From the NCBI RefSeq assembly GCF_003369915.1, contig NC_046677.1, positions 21,160,913-21,224,912 of the forward strand: a DNA stretch of 64,000 nucleotides, in the 5' to 3' direction. The stretch comes from Drosophila miranda. Its lineage: Eukaryota; Arthropoda; Insecta; Diptera; Drosophilidae. Positions within the stretch are counted from its first letter, which is position 1, and the number at the start of each line of letters is the position of its first letter. Positions 24,933-33,042 of this stretch are shown one piece after another. Under the pieces are notes generated by a model. That model ran no database searches and had not been told where the DNA came from. It saw only the letters and a program-made list of their open reading frames with translations. The position numbers were made by a program, and so were the translations under genes.

Positions 24933-26297
24933 CTACCTATCCTTTTTCTTTGTGGGAGTGACCCCCACTTTTGCAGATGGACAAATATCTTTGTTCAAGC
25001 ACTGACCACAGTTGGGCTTCAATGGCGTGCAAACAGTTTGACCGAATCCCACAAACAAATGATTGACCTCCGCCCAGAGAGTGGAGGGTAACCAGCTCTC
25101 TAGAGCAACACGGGTCTGCTCCGGCTCCTTGGTGGGACGTGGTAGCCAGCCCAGTCGGTTGGATATACGATGGACATGGACATCGACGCCGATTCCAGTC
25201 AGCTTGTCCCAGGCAACGGCCATGCAGATGTGGGCCATTTTGGGTCCAACGCCGGGCAGGGCTATCAGCTCTTTGACATTGTTCGGAATATCCGAGTCGT
25301 ACTTGTCGATCAGTATCTGTGTGGTTTGCTTAAGGTACTTGGCCTTGTTCTGAAATGGTTGTTCTTAAATGATAGAGATCTTCCAATGCGCTATAGGAGA
25401 GAACCTACCTTATAGAAGGACACGGGATGTAACAGGGTCTCCAGTTCACCAATTAGCATGTCCTTCAAGCTGTCGGGGGTAAGTGTGCGCGCCTTCAGGC
25501 GATTCATTGCCTCGTAGGTTGTTTGATCTTTCGTCTGACTGGAAAGCATCAAAGCCACCAATTTCTGGAATCGTTGTGTCTGTCAAGGCGAGAGGATGAT
25601 ACAGATGTGTGATGGAGAAGATGTAAATATGTGATACCTTAAAATCAGCAGTTGTGTCGGCACATTGATGACAGCCCATTGTGTCAACAGGGGCAGCATT
25701 TAGACTCCGCATGGAACGAATGTTCTCCAACTGACGATACCACATGGACTGGGGCGACACAACTTCTTGGTTTACCAGAGGATCAATTTCATTCTTTTGC
25801 TGTGGTTCAATCATCTTGACCTGCTCTTCTACTTTCTTCTGTTTCCTTGGTTCAACTTCTTTCTTGATCCTTGGCTTAGTGTCCTTCTTTATTGGAGCTT
25901 CGGTCTTAATGGAAGGCGTTTCTGCCCAACCCGAAGCCAAAGCGACAATCTTGCTATTATCCGCAAATGAACGCTTTTTCTTTTGGGGCACTCGAGAAGG
26001 AGTCAAAATCTCCTCCTTGGTGGCCGTTTTTCTGATGGCCTCGCCATTTAGTAAGCGCTGCTTTCGTGTTTGTATGGGAGAAAAATATAGGGGACCAGTG
26101 GACGGTGCGGCACCTCCTACCAGATCCTCAATATCCTGAGGACGATAAAATACGTCTTAACTTCGATTTCAATTCAAACTCTCCGCACTTACCCCCACAC
26201 TGCCATTTTCCCTCTTAGTTATTGTTTTTGGCGAAATTACGGCACCCTGTCTGGCCAATTTGCTGGCCAATGTGAGTTTCTTGACATTTTTGGCCAT
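24933..26297 (-). CDS. Nthl1: Endonuclease III-like DNA glycosylase/AP lyase
   Basis: Four exons: 26297-26193, 26135-25638, 25579-25409 and 25349-24933, giving 396 residues. The enzyme excises oxidised pyrimidines and nicks AP sites in base-excision repair. Visible landmarks are RFQKLVALMLSSQTKD; the helix-hairpin-helix LPGVGPKMA with the Schiff-base lysine at about residue 295; the GVDVHVHR motif with catalytic Asp about residue 314; and a 4Fe-4S cluster loop with Cys 365, 372, 375 and 381 in the exact C-x6-C-x2-C-x5-C spacing. The first about 180 residues are a Lys/Glu-rich extension (IKKDTKPRIKKEVEPRKQKK), probably for nuclear or mitochondrial targeting. The D. melanogaster counterpart is, I believe, CG9272. 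Confidence 0.95.
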
Positions 26298-26666
26298 ATT
26301 GCGTGAGACTTGTGCGGGTTTTTTTATGTTCACTTAGATTTTTGTTTATAAAAAAGCATGTAGTGAGAGTGAGAAGGATATATGTATGTAAACAGTTTTA
26401 AATGCTAGCTACGCAGCAGCAGAGAAACGGTCATCAGCTGTGAAAGGCCACCGGTATTCGGTATATCGGTCTTAGTAGGTAGTTTTGCAATCTGGTCACA
26501 CTCCTTGATTGTCTTGTTGATGTTTGTTTTTTTTTTTTTTTAGTTTTCAAAGTGACAGTTGTAATAAAAAGATTCATATTGAACGAACAGAACAAAAAAG
26601 AGCGGTACAGACAAACTTGGATGATATGTTCTAAGCGATACATAATATCGACCAGGAGAGAGCAGA
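26298..26666. promoter_or_regulatory. Divergent promoter region of Nthl1 and the hAT-like gene
   Basis: A 369-bp gap between two start codons on opposite strands. It contains a Motif 1 match, CTGGTCACACT at 26492-26502 on the plus strand, and GGTATTCGGTATAT words at about 26453-26468 resembling fly core-promoter Motif 6. A poly(T) run lies at about 26526-26541. Confidence 0.55.
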
Positions 26667-28971
26667 ATGTCTATCACCATGGTACGTACAGTGTGCTTTT
26701 ACAGCTCAATGAAGAATGAATGAAGATCCATGAGTTATTCATTCTTTGCATCCTTTCGTTTGCTTTAATAGACGTTGTTTGTGAGCATTGTGGAGCATTA
26801 AAGTTTGCGACAAAAACGCCTGTATTTTGTTCATTGCTTTGCTTTGATATTTTTAGGATTTTGACGAGCCACGACCTAAGCGAAGAATTACCAGGGACAT
26901 GAACTTGCCAAAGACGGATACGGATGAGTTTGTGGAATTGGGTCTGGACCCAATACAAGACATCCCAAACCCGCTCGAGGTGAATATAAGCATTTCTACC
27001 TTTTCAATGATTTTTTATTCTTTTTTATTAACCATATGCAGGGCTCTATCAGCCTGGTGAAGGCAAAGTTAGCTGCGGGCGAATACACCGTTCGGGAGCA
27101 ACATGGCCGTAGCCAAGTGTGGGCGATTTTTGGAAAAATAATTGACAGCGAAGGAGTAGAAATAAATGGCATGGTCGTGTGTCGAACGTGTGGCAGTCTT
27201 ATGAGGTATTATGGCAATACCTCGAATTTAGTTCGCCACAAGTGTTACAAAAAGTTTTCGGCAAATGAAAACAGCAAAAAAACACAAAAATCTAAAGTAG
27301 ATTCAATCAGCCATACAGCACAAAAACCTACAGTAGATTTAGTCATCAATGAAGCACAAAAATCTGCTGGTGATTCAATCATCAATACAGAAAAGAGTCC
27401 TGTGATAGATGCCATCAGCATGGGCGAAATAACACTTGCGGTGACAAAGTGGTGCATCAAGAGCTGCCACTCATTTGATATATCTGCCGATGAAGGCCTG
27501 CATGATCTATTGCGTGTGTTTCTTAAAGCCTCGTCTCGATATGGACCTAACATTGACATAATGGAGAGCCTGCCGCATCCGACATCAGTCGCCCGGGCCG
27601 CTTCGGAGTCATTTGAGCAAGTGCTTTCCACAATTAAAGGAGAACTGGCTCAGATCAAAGAACAGGGCTTCAGTATTACGTCTGATATATGGACTGACAT
27701 GTTCTTAAAGCGGTCCTACATTAGTGTGAGTATACACTATATACACGAGCACAAACTCTTCAACCGACTGTTGGCCATGCGTTCGATGGACGGAGAGTCG
27801 TTTACAGGTATTTACGAGTTATAAAGTCAGGCAATTTGAATATATTTACATATGTGTAACAATCGCAGACCAACAAATTCAGAAGGAAGTGGGGGACTGC
27901 CTACATGACTTCAATCTCGATTTGGCTGGAGCCATCATTGTGACGGATCGTAGTTCGGAAGTGTATTCTGCATTCAAACACTTTGATCACATTTATTGCA
28001 TCAATCATTTATTGAATAACGTTGTGGAGAAATCATTCAGAGATGTCAAGGAACTGGAAGATATGAAGCTGCAAGCGACGGAACTCGTTAAATATCTGAA
28101 AATATTACTGGGAAATGTTAATCTAAAGTCAAGCCTACAAAGTGATTATCCCACTCGGTGGAATAGCATATTCTATACACTCAAGTCCATTGAAATTAAA
28201 TGGCATCAGATTAACCTTATTTTAAGACAAACAAATCAATTGGACCGTATAAACAACTTGAATTTCTCTGACCTTAGTTCGGTTGTCGAAGTTCTGTCAC
28301 ATTTTGAAGAGGCTTCAAAATCCTTGCAAAAAGAACAGGAGCCCACACTACATTGTGTAATTCCTCACCTTAGGAATCTCAAGAAGGCATGCTACAGCCA
28401 GGCGACAGGTAGTAGCATAGGTCAAAAACTCAGACAATCTTTAAAAAGCGGACTGAAGGCGGTTATATCGGAAAATATTACAAAGTTCCATAGACTCGCG
28501 CTTTTTTTATTTCCCCCAACCAATCTGTTGTTATTATTCAACGAGGATGAAAAAGCACAAACCATGGACCATTGCAGAGAATTGATGAAGGAAATTATAG
28601 ATAATTGCAACGAATACGCGGTAAAAGATGACGATGATAATATTTTTTCAGATTTTACCGTGCAATTTAATAACTCTGATGCAGGAGAAAAAATAGAAAG
28701 AGAAATTCGATTTTACATTAATTTTGGCACTAAGTTTAATACAACATTTTCCGTCTTGGATTGGTGGAAAACGAATCAAACGCATTTTCCCATAATGTAT
28801 AAATTGGCCTGCAAAATTATGTCGATTCCAGCTAGCAGTTTCGCTGCAGAGAAAGTATTTTCAAAAGCCAGGAACTTGTTCTGCGAGAAAGGAAACTATA
28901 TTGAAAACAATCCAAATATGTTCAACGAAATACTGTTGTTAAATGATAATTCCAAACTAATTAATAATTAG
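26667..28971 (+). CDS. BED-finger, hAT-transposase-like protein (probable domesticated gene)
   Basis: Four exons: 26667-26681, 26857-26979, 27042-27807 and 27869-28971, giving 668 residues. A basic N-terminus (PRPKRRITRD) is followed by a BED-type zinc finger with Cys93, Cys96, His112 and Cys114. A linker contains about four degenerate repeats of 12-15 residues (QKxxVDSI type). The hAT catalytic domain follows: SDIWTD (first Asp about 261), IVTDRSSEV (second Asp about 328), the CxxH of YCINH (345/348) and YPTRWNS. The C-terminal hAT dimerisation domain is present (LDWWKTN, IPASSFAAEKVFSK). The frame is intact, the introns are small and canonical, and the promoter region looks like that of a housekeeping gene. 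I see no convincing terminal inverted repeats. I infer a host gene, possibly DNA-binding; an immobile recent element is the alternative. No orthologue name is claimed. Confidence 0.82.
27290..27420 (+). repeat. Short in-frame repeats in the linker of the hAT-like protein
   Basis: Units of roughly 36-45 nt encode variants of A/T-Q-K-x-x-V/G-D-S/L-I/V followed by a short spacer, repeated about four times. This low-complexity linker lies between the zinc finger and the catalytic domain. Confidence 0.5.
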
Positions 28972-29617
28972 AATTTTACCCTAAGAAATGTTTGTTTAAT
29001 TTATATATTTATTTATTATTTTAGTTTTAACATTTACCTTAAGAAGTGTACATATGTATATGTTACTTTTTTTTTTGCAAAAAACAATAGTTGAAAAAAA
29101 GTTGAGCAATTGGAAGGAATGAAATTGATTCATCAATAAATAATCAAAAGAAATTTATGTGGGCATGGCAAAATGTTTTATCTAGCTAGTAATATTCGAT
29201 GGAATATCAAAATTGAATAATAGGAACGACTATCCACTTTCGTTTTTTTTTTGTTTGACCATTTTCGTTAAAAGCCTTTTTTTACGCAAAATCCAATAAA
29301 AGCAAGTATTTAAAACAACCCAGTCAAGTAGTAAATTGGTTCATTAGTTGGAGAAAATTATGTGGGCAGGGCTAAGAGATCTATAGAGCTAGTAATATTC
29401 CAAGGAATATCAAAATCGAGGAATATGTATAATAGAACTTGGATTCGTCAGTATATTCATGGTATATTTTTAAAATGACACGGTATATTTTGGTATATTT
29501 CTGAGGGTCGGGCGGTATATTATAGCGATAAGCCCGCGGCCACACTGATCCCTATAGAGCGCACGTTTTGTTTTGTTTCCTCAATTTCGGTGAAATACGA
29601 AATAAAAACCCACGAAT
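28972..29617. other. Intergenic region with duplicated repeat remnant and GPN1 promoter
   Basis: AT-rich. A poly(A) signal AATAAA lies at 29135-29140 for the upstream gene. Two diverged copies of a dispersed repeat follow (separate entry). Close to the GPN1 start lie three GGTATATTT-type words (about 29458-29520) and CGGCCACACTG at 29537-29546, a near match to fly Motif 1. These are probably the GPN1 core promoter. Confidence 0.5.
29151..29440. repeat. Two diverged direct copies of an INE-1-like dispersed repeat fragment
   Basis: Copies at about 29151-29230 and 29349-29440 share ATGTGGGCA(T/G)GGC, AGCTAGTAATATTC and GGAATATCAAAAT(T/C)GA, about 200 bp apart. The TGTGGGCGTGGC-like word followed by an AT-rich AATATCAAAA block recalls the interior of fly INE-1 elements. 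The family assignment is from memory; the direct repeat itself is seen in the sequence. Confidence 0.5.
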
Positions 29618-30784
29618 ATGGCTGCCAAACCAGCTAGCAGTGAGCTCAGCATGGAGAACATTTCACTAGAGGCCCTTTCGCTGAGCGAAGGCATCCAGGA
29701 CTCGCCCGTCTGCATTATTGTGCTGGGCATGGCTGGTTCCGGCAAGACGACTTTCACGCGCAGCCTCATCCAGCACGCCCAGGAAAAGTTCAACCCGTAT
29801 GTCGTCAACCTGGACCCCGCATGCCGCGAGGTGCCGTATGCGACGCACATCGACATCCGCGACACAGTAAACTACAAGGAGGTGATGAAGCAATATCAAC
29901 TGGGACCCAATGGCGGTATAGTGACGGCCCTAAACATGTTTACCACCAAGATGGCCAAATTCGCAGAGCTGGTGCGTCGGGCCGGGCAGCGTGGCCACAA
30001 GTGGTGCATCATCGACACACCTGGCCAGATTGAAGTTTTCACCTGGTCGGCCTCGGGTAACATCATTACCGAAGGCTTGGCTACCATGTTCCCCACCATC
30101 ATTGTGTATGTTATGGATGTGGTACGCTCCGCCTGTCCCACCACCTTCATGTCCAACATGCTCTACGCCTGCTCCATTCTCTACAAGACCCGGCTGCCCT
30201 TCCTTGTGGCCTTGAATAAGATTGACCTGAAGGACTGTAGCTTTGTTCAGGAATGGATGACGGACTTTGAGGCTTACCAGGATGCCCTCGAGCAGGAGCA
30301 GAGTTTCGTGAACAACCTCACACGCACCATGTCCCTCACTCTAGACACCTTCTACGAGAACCTGGTCACCTGCGGTGTCTCGGCCAAGACAGGCGTCGGC
30401 TTTGCCCAGCTCATAAAGCATGTCCTCGACTGCGTGACGGAATACGAGAAGGACTACAAGCCAGTGTACGAGAAGATGCGACTGGAGCGCCTTGCCGAGC
30501 AGCAAGCCATGCTACAGCCAGCTTCCACGGTTGAAGATTCGGGTACTGCAGTTCCCATGGGGCTGGACCTCAAGGATCCTCCTCCTTACTCTGGCAACAA
30601 CATGTTCTTGATGGCCCCTGGCCTTGTGCCGCAGCAAATGGATTCTGAAGAGTTCGAAGATGATATGGAGACTGATGCCAAGGGCAACACGGAAGAGCAG
30701 AACTTTCAGACATTTGTCCAGAGTCACCTGACGGCCCAGAAAACCAAGCGCAACAAATTCATTCAGGAGCAGCAAAAGCCTTAA
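29618..30784 (+). CDS. GPN1: GPN-loop GTPase 1
   Basis: A single uninterrupted exon of 388 residues. Nucleotide-binding motifs are all present: P-loop GMAGSGKTT (37-45), the family-defining GPN loop LGPNGG (96-98), switch DTPGQIE (133) and NKID (200). The C-terminal third is acidic and less conserved ([10 protein letters not shown]), ending in a basic helix. GPN1 with GPN3 is needed for assembly and nuclear import of RNA polymerase II; it shuttles between cytoplasm and nucleus. The start at 29618 is the first ATG after the promoter motifs and precedes the usual short Ser/Glu-rich leader. The lack of introns, while most neighbours are spliced, leaves open a retroposed or relocated copy. D. melanogaster CG3704 is the likely counterpart. 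Confidence 0.95.
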   Translation: MAAKPASSELSMENISLEALSLSEGIQDSPVCIIVLGMAGSGKTTFTRSLIQHAQEKFNPYVVNLDPACREVPYATHIDIRDTVNYKEVMKQYQLGPNGGIVTALNMFTTKMAKFAELVRRAGQRGHKWCIIDTPGQIEVFTWSASGNIITEGLATMFPTIIVYVMDVVRSACPTTFMSNMLYACSILYKTRLPFLVALNKIDLKDCSFVQEWMTDFEAYQDALEQEQSFVNNLTRTMSLTLDTFYENLVTCGVSAKTGVGFAQLIKHVLDCVTEYEKDYKPVYEKMRLERLAEQQAMLQPASTVEDSGTAVPMGLDLKDPPPYSGNNMFLMAPGLVPQQMDSEEFEDDMETDAKGNTEEQNFQTFVQSHLTAQKTKRNKFIQEQQKP

Positions 30785-30978
30785 CGTGATATGCAGAGTT
30801 GAATATAAATATTTTGTAGGACTTAACCATAACTTGTTGTTCCGAAGTGACCCCCAAACTGGAGGTGAGATAATATAATATAATATATTATATGTATAGA
30901 ATGATAAAACATAGTGGATCCAAATCGATTTACTATAACTTTCAGCAGATTTGAATTCTCTTAAATATTGAATTTTGT

Positions 30979-31215
30979 TCATGGGCAATTGGAAATTTCC
31001 ACCATCTTTGTTATGTCGCTATTGCTGAACTTCTGCTCGTCAACAGCACCAGCCACCAGCTCCTCGTCATTTTTAATTTTTTCAACCGACACCGCCTCTA
31101 GGATCAGGCGGTTCTGTCACATAAATGAGATGCTGACATTGAGGAACAAGATGCGATTCAGTTTCTTGGAAAACAGTTTGCCTTGAATAAAACTTGACCG
31201 AAAAACTGGTAACAT
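30979..31215 (-). pseudogene. Small TGA-interrupted ORF, possible decayed or recoded gene
   Basis: On the minus strand an ATG at 31215 opens a frame of 78 sense-like codons with one in-frame TGA (31119-31117, codon 33), closing at 30979-30981. The first 32 residues (MLPVFRSSFIQGKLFSKKLN...) look like a mitochondrial presequence. The 45 codons after the TGA encode a Lys/Glu/Asp-rich stretch (VEKIKNDEELVAGAVDEQ) with fly-like codon choice. The frame starts only 128 bp from the divergent NDUFV3-like gene. It may be a pseudogene, or the true structure may use an intron I could not place: the GTGACAG just before codon 34 can serve as an acceptor. No family is recognised. Confidence 0.35.
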
Positions 31216-31342
31216 ATATACAGATTGTCACAAAAACCCCAGATCAACTAAACCGGCAAATTGGTAAAAGATAGAAAAATCATATTTATTTTTTCCGCTT
31301 CGATAAAAATTCCCCATTTCCTAGATATTTAAGCAAATTATA

Positions 31343-31696
31343 ATGTTGCCCAAGACGCTGTTGACCTTCGGGCGCCGTCTCGTTCATCAGAAATATATTT
31401 TTAAGGGTCCCATACTCCGAGCCCTACGGGAACCCGAATGCAACTCAATTGAGGTACCGCAGGTAGAGGAAGATACCGCTACAGTGCAGCTGCCTGACTA
31501 TATAGATCCAAAATGCCTCCAGCCCGTGACGGCTGGGAAAGGTGTGCGTCTAAAGAAAACTGTCAATGGGGAGCAGCATCAGGACGAGAAGCAGAAAAGC
31601 TATGACTACAAATATCACTCCTACTCTCTATACGATTTACACGAGGCCACAACGCGTTTGGCTGAGGAACAGTCGAAGAAGAAAGCCAAAAATTAG
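31343..31696 (+). CDS. Small presumed mitochondrial protein, NDUFV3-like
   Basis: Single exon, 117 residues. The N-terminus (MLPKTLLTFGRRLVHQKYIF) is basic and amphipathic, as in mitochondrial presequences. The middle has LPDYIDP (50-56), and near the C-terminus YKYHSYSLYDLHEATTRL (89-106) resembles the YKNxxxxxYSxYxFLDL motif by which complex I subunit NDUFV3 docks on the NADH-dehydrogenase module. The tail is lysine-rich. The next gene downstream shares the PDY-x-x-P and Tyr-rich motifs, so the two look like diverged tandem duplicates. An ATTAAA at about 31792 could be its poly(A) signal. The family call rests on a short motif and is provisional; the reading frame itself is well supported. 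Confidence 0.55.
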   Translation: MLPKTLLTFGRRLVHQKYIFKGPILRALREPECNSIEVPQVEEDTATVQLPDYIDPKCLQPVTAGKGVRLKKTVNGEQHQDEKQKSYDYKYHSYSLYDLHEATTRLAEEQSKKKAKN

Positions 31697-32061
31697 TAAT
31701 TCTGTAAAGTTCAAAATGGTAGCCAACAAAAGTAGCGACCGGAAATCTAGGAAAATAATTCAATTCTGAAAGAATACACGCAACAGCTCTATTAAACTGA
31801 AAAATGGATTTTCGAAAACCAATTGCTTTTGATTTGTTTCAACTTTTGTTATTATTATTATTATGTTTTACCACTAGCCATACAGTATACTTACTGTACA
31901 GTATAGTACAGTAGTGCCCAATTTAATAGAGATTTTTTCTGACGATATGTATCAAACGTAAAAATAATATTTGTTGAATATGAAGTAGCCTTAGTAAATC
32001 CATTCAAAAGATTGTTGCACCCTCATATATTTTCCAAATCAGATCAGAGAAGCACGTAAAC
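31697..32061. other. Spacer between the two NDUFV3-like genes
   Basis: AT-rich, with an ATT trinucleotide run (about 31850-31865) and a TACTGTACAGTA-type near-palindrome at about 31890-31912. No ORF is supported; it presumably carries the promoter of the downstream gene. Confidence 0.4.
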
Positions 32062-33042
32062 ATGTACAAGTTTTTCTCTCGTCCTCAGCTCCGTCGCCAG
32101 TTTAGCGACAAGGCGAAGATGAGTAGCAAACTCTCAAATACCGAACGTCCACCTAAGGATCCCCCAGATGAGGGTTACGAGCCGACGAGTATCGATCATT
32201 ATGGTATTCAAGTGCCGGACTATGTGAGACCAGCAGCCTTTCGTCAGTTTTGTGGACCTGATGAACAGTTGGGGCCAGGAGCAGGGAGAGGTTTAGAATA
32301 CAAGAATGGCCAATATTTTGGCTACCATCGATTCTCTTTTGCTGAGCTGCAGAACCATGCCGTGGAGATGCGAGACGATCGTCGACTCAGAGGGGGAATA
32401 CAGGACTCAATTGAAGCAGATGAGGAGGAGGAGTGCGATGACGTCAGTATGCAGAACATGAAGAAACTGGAATCGGAGTGCGAAAAGATAATCGCACAAC
32501 AGGCCAAGGAGCTGGAAGAAGCCGAACAGAGGGCTAAGAAAAAGCAGGAGGAACTCTGCAAGGAGCAGGAAGAGAAGCAACGGTGCGAAAAGAAAGCGGA
32601 AAAAACAAAAGCTGTGAAGGTCAATGCATTGCTAGAGATGACAGATGAAGAGCTCAGAGAGTGGTGCGATAAGTCCCTCCAGGCACAACTGGTGGAGAAG
32701 AATCAAGGGAAAGAGAATAGCCAGACGGCTAAGTGCGAAGCAGAAGAAAAGCAGAAAATGGAAAAATGCGGGGAAGAAGAACAAAAGAAAGAGCAAGAGG
32801 AATTGCAGATGAAGTGTGAGGCGGAGCAAAAGAAGAAAAAAGACGAGGAGTTAAAACCTAAATGTGAAGTGGAAGAAAAGAATAACAAAGAAAAATGCAA
32901 GGAAGAAGAACAAAAGAAAGAGCAAAAGGAATTGCAGATGAAATGTGAGGCGGAGCATAAGAAAAAAGAAGATGAAGCTAAAAACGAAAATGAGGAGAAG
33001 CCCCCTTGTGGATCAGATGGGAGCAACAAAAACAAGACATAA
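32062..33042 (+). CDS. NDUFV3-like protein with long Lys/Glu/Cys repeat tail
   Basis: Single exon, 326 residues. A presequence-like start (MYKFFSRPQLRRQFSDKAK) is followed by VPDYVRPAAF (51-60) and EYKNGQYFGYHRFSFAELQ (79-97) with VEM at 101-103. This matches the Tyr-rich NDUFV3 motif better than its upstream neighbour does. From about residue 118 the protein becomes highly charged and probably coiled-coil. Residues 224-264 and 267-307 are two copies of a 43-residue unit built on KCExEEK, EKCxEEEQKKEQ, ELQMKCEAE, with evenly spaced single cysteines. Such a tail is absent from ordinary NDUFV3. Function is unknown; a male-germline mitochondrial paralogue would be one guess, with no evidence in the sequence. 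The alternative is an unrelated charged protein with a chance motif. Confidence 0.6.
   Translation: MYKFFSRPQLRRQFSDKAKMSSKLSNTERPPKDPPDEGYEPTSIDHYGIQVPDYVRPAAFRQFCGPDEQLGPGAGRGLEYKNGQYFGYHRFSFAELQNHAVEMRDDRRLRGGIQDSIEADEEEECDDVSMQNMKKLESECEKIIAQQAKELEEAEQRAKKKQEELCKEQEEKQRCEKKAEKTKAVKVNALLEMTDEELREWCDKSLQAQLVEKNQGKENSQTAKCEAEEKQKMEKCGEEEQKKEQEELQMKCEAEQKKKKDEELKPKCEVEEKNNKEKCKEEEQKKEQKELQMKCEAEHKKKEDEAKNENEEKPPCGSDGSNKNKT
32731..32982 (+). repeat. In-frame tandem repeat in the charged tail (two 129-nt units)
   Basis: Two copies of a 43-codon unit (codons 224-264 and 267-307) are nearly identical over the GAAGAAGAACAAAAGAAAGA core and diverge at the ends. This indicates a fairly recent duplication within the coding sequence. 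Confidence 0.7.

Noticed and set aside
26667..28971. Calling the hAT-like gene an active transposon
   Set aside because: No convincing terminal inverted repeats or 8-bp target duplications were seen in the flanks, and the gene has host-like introns and promoter motifs.
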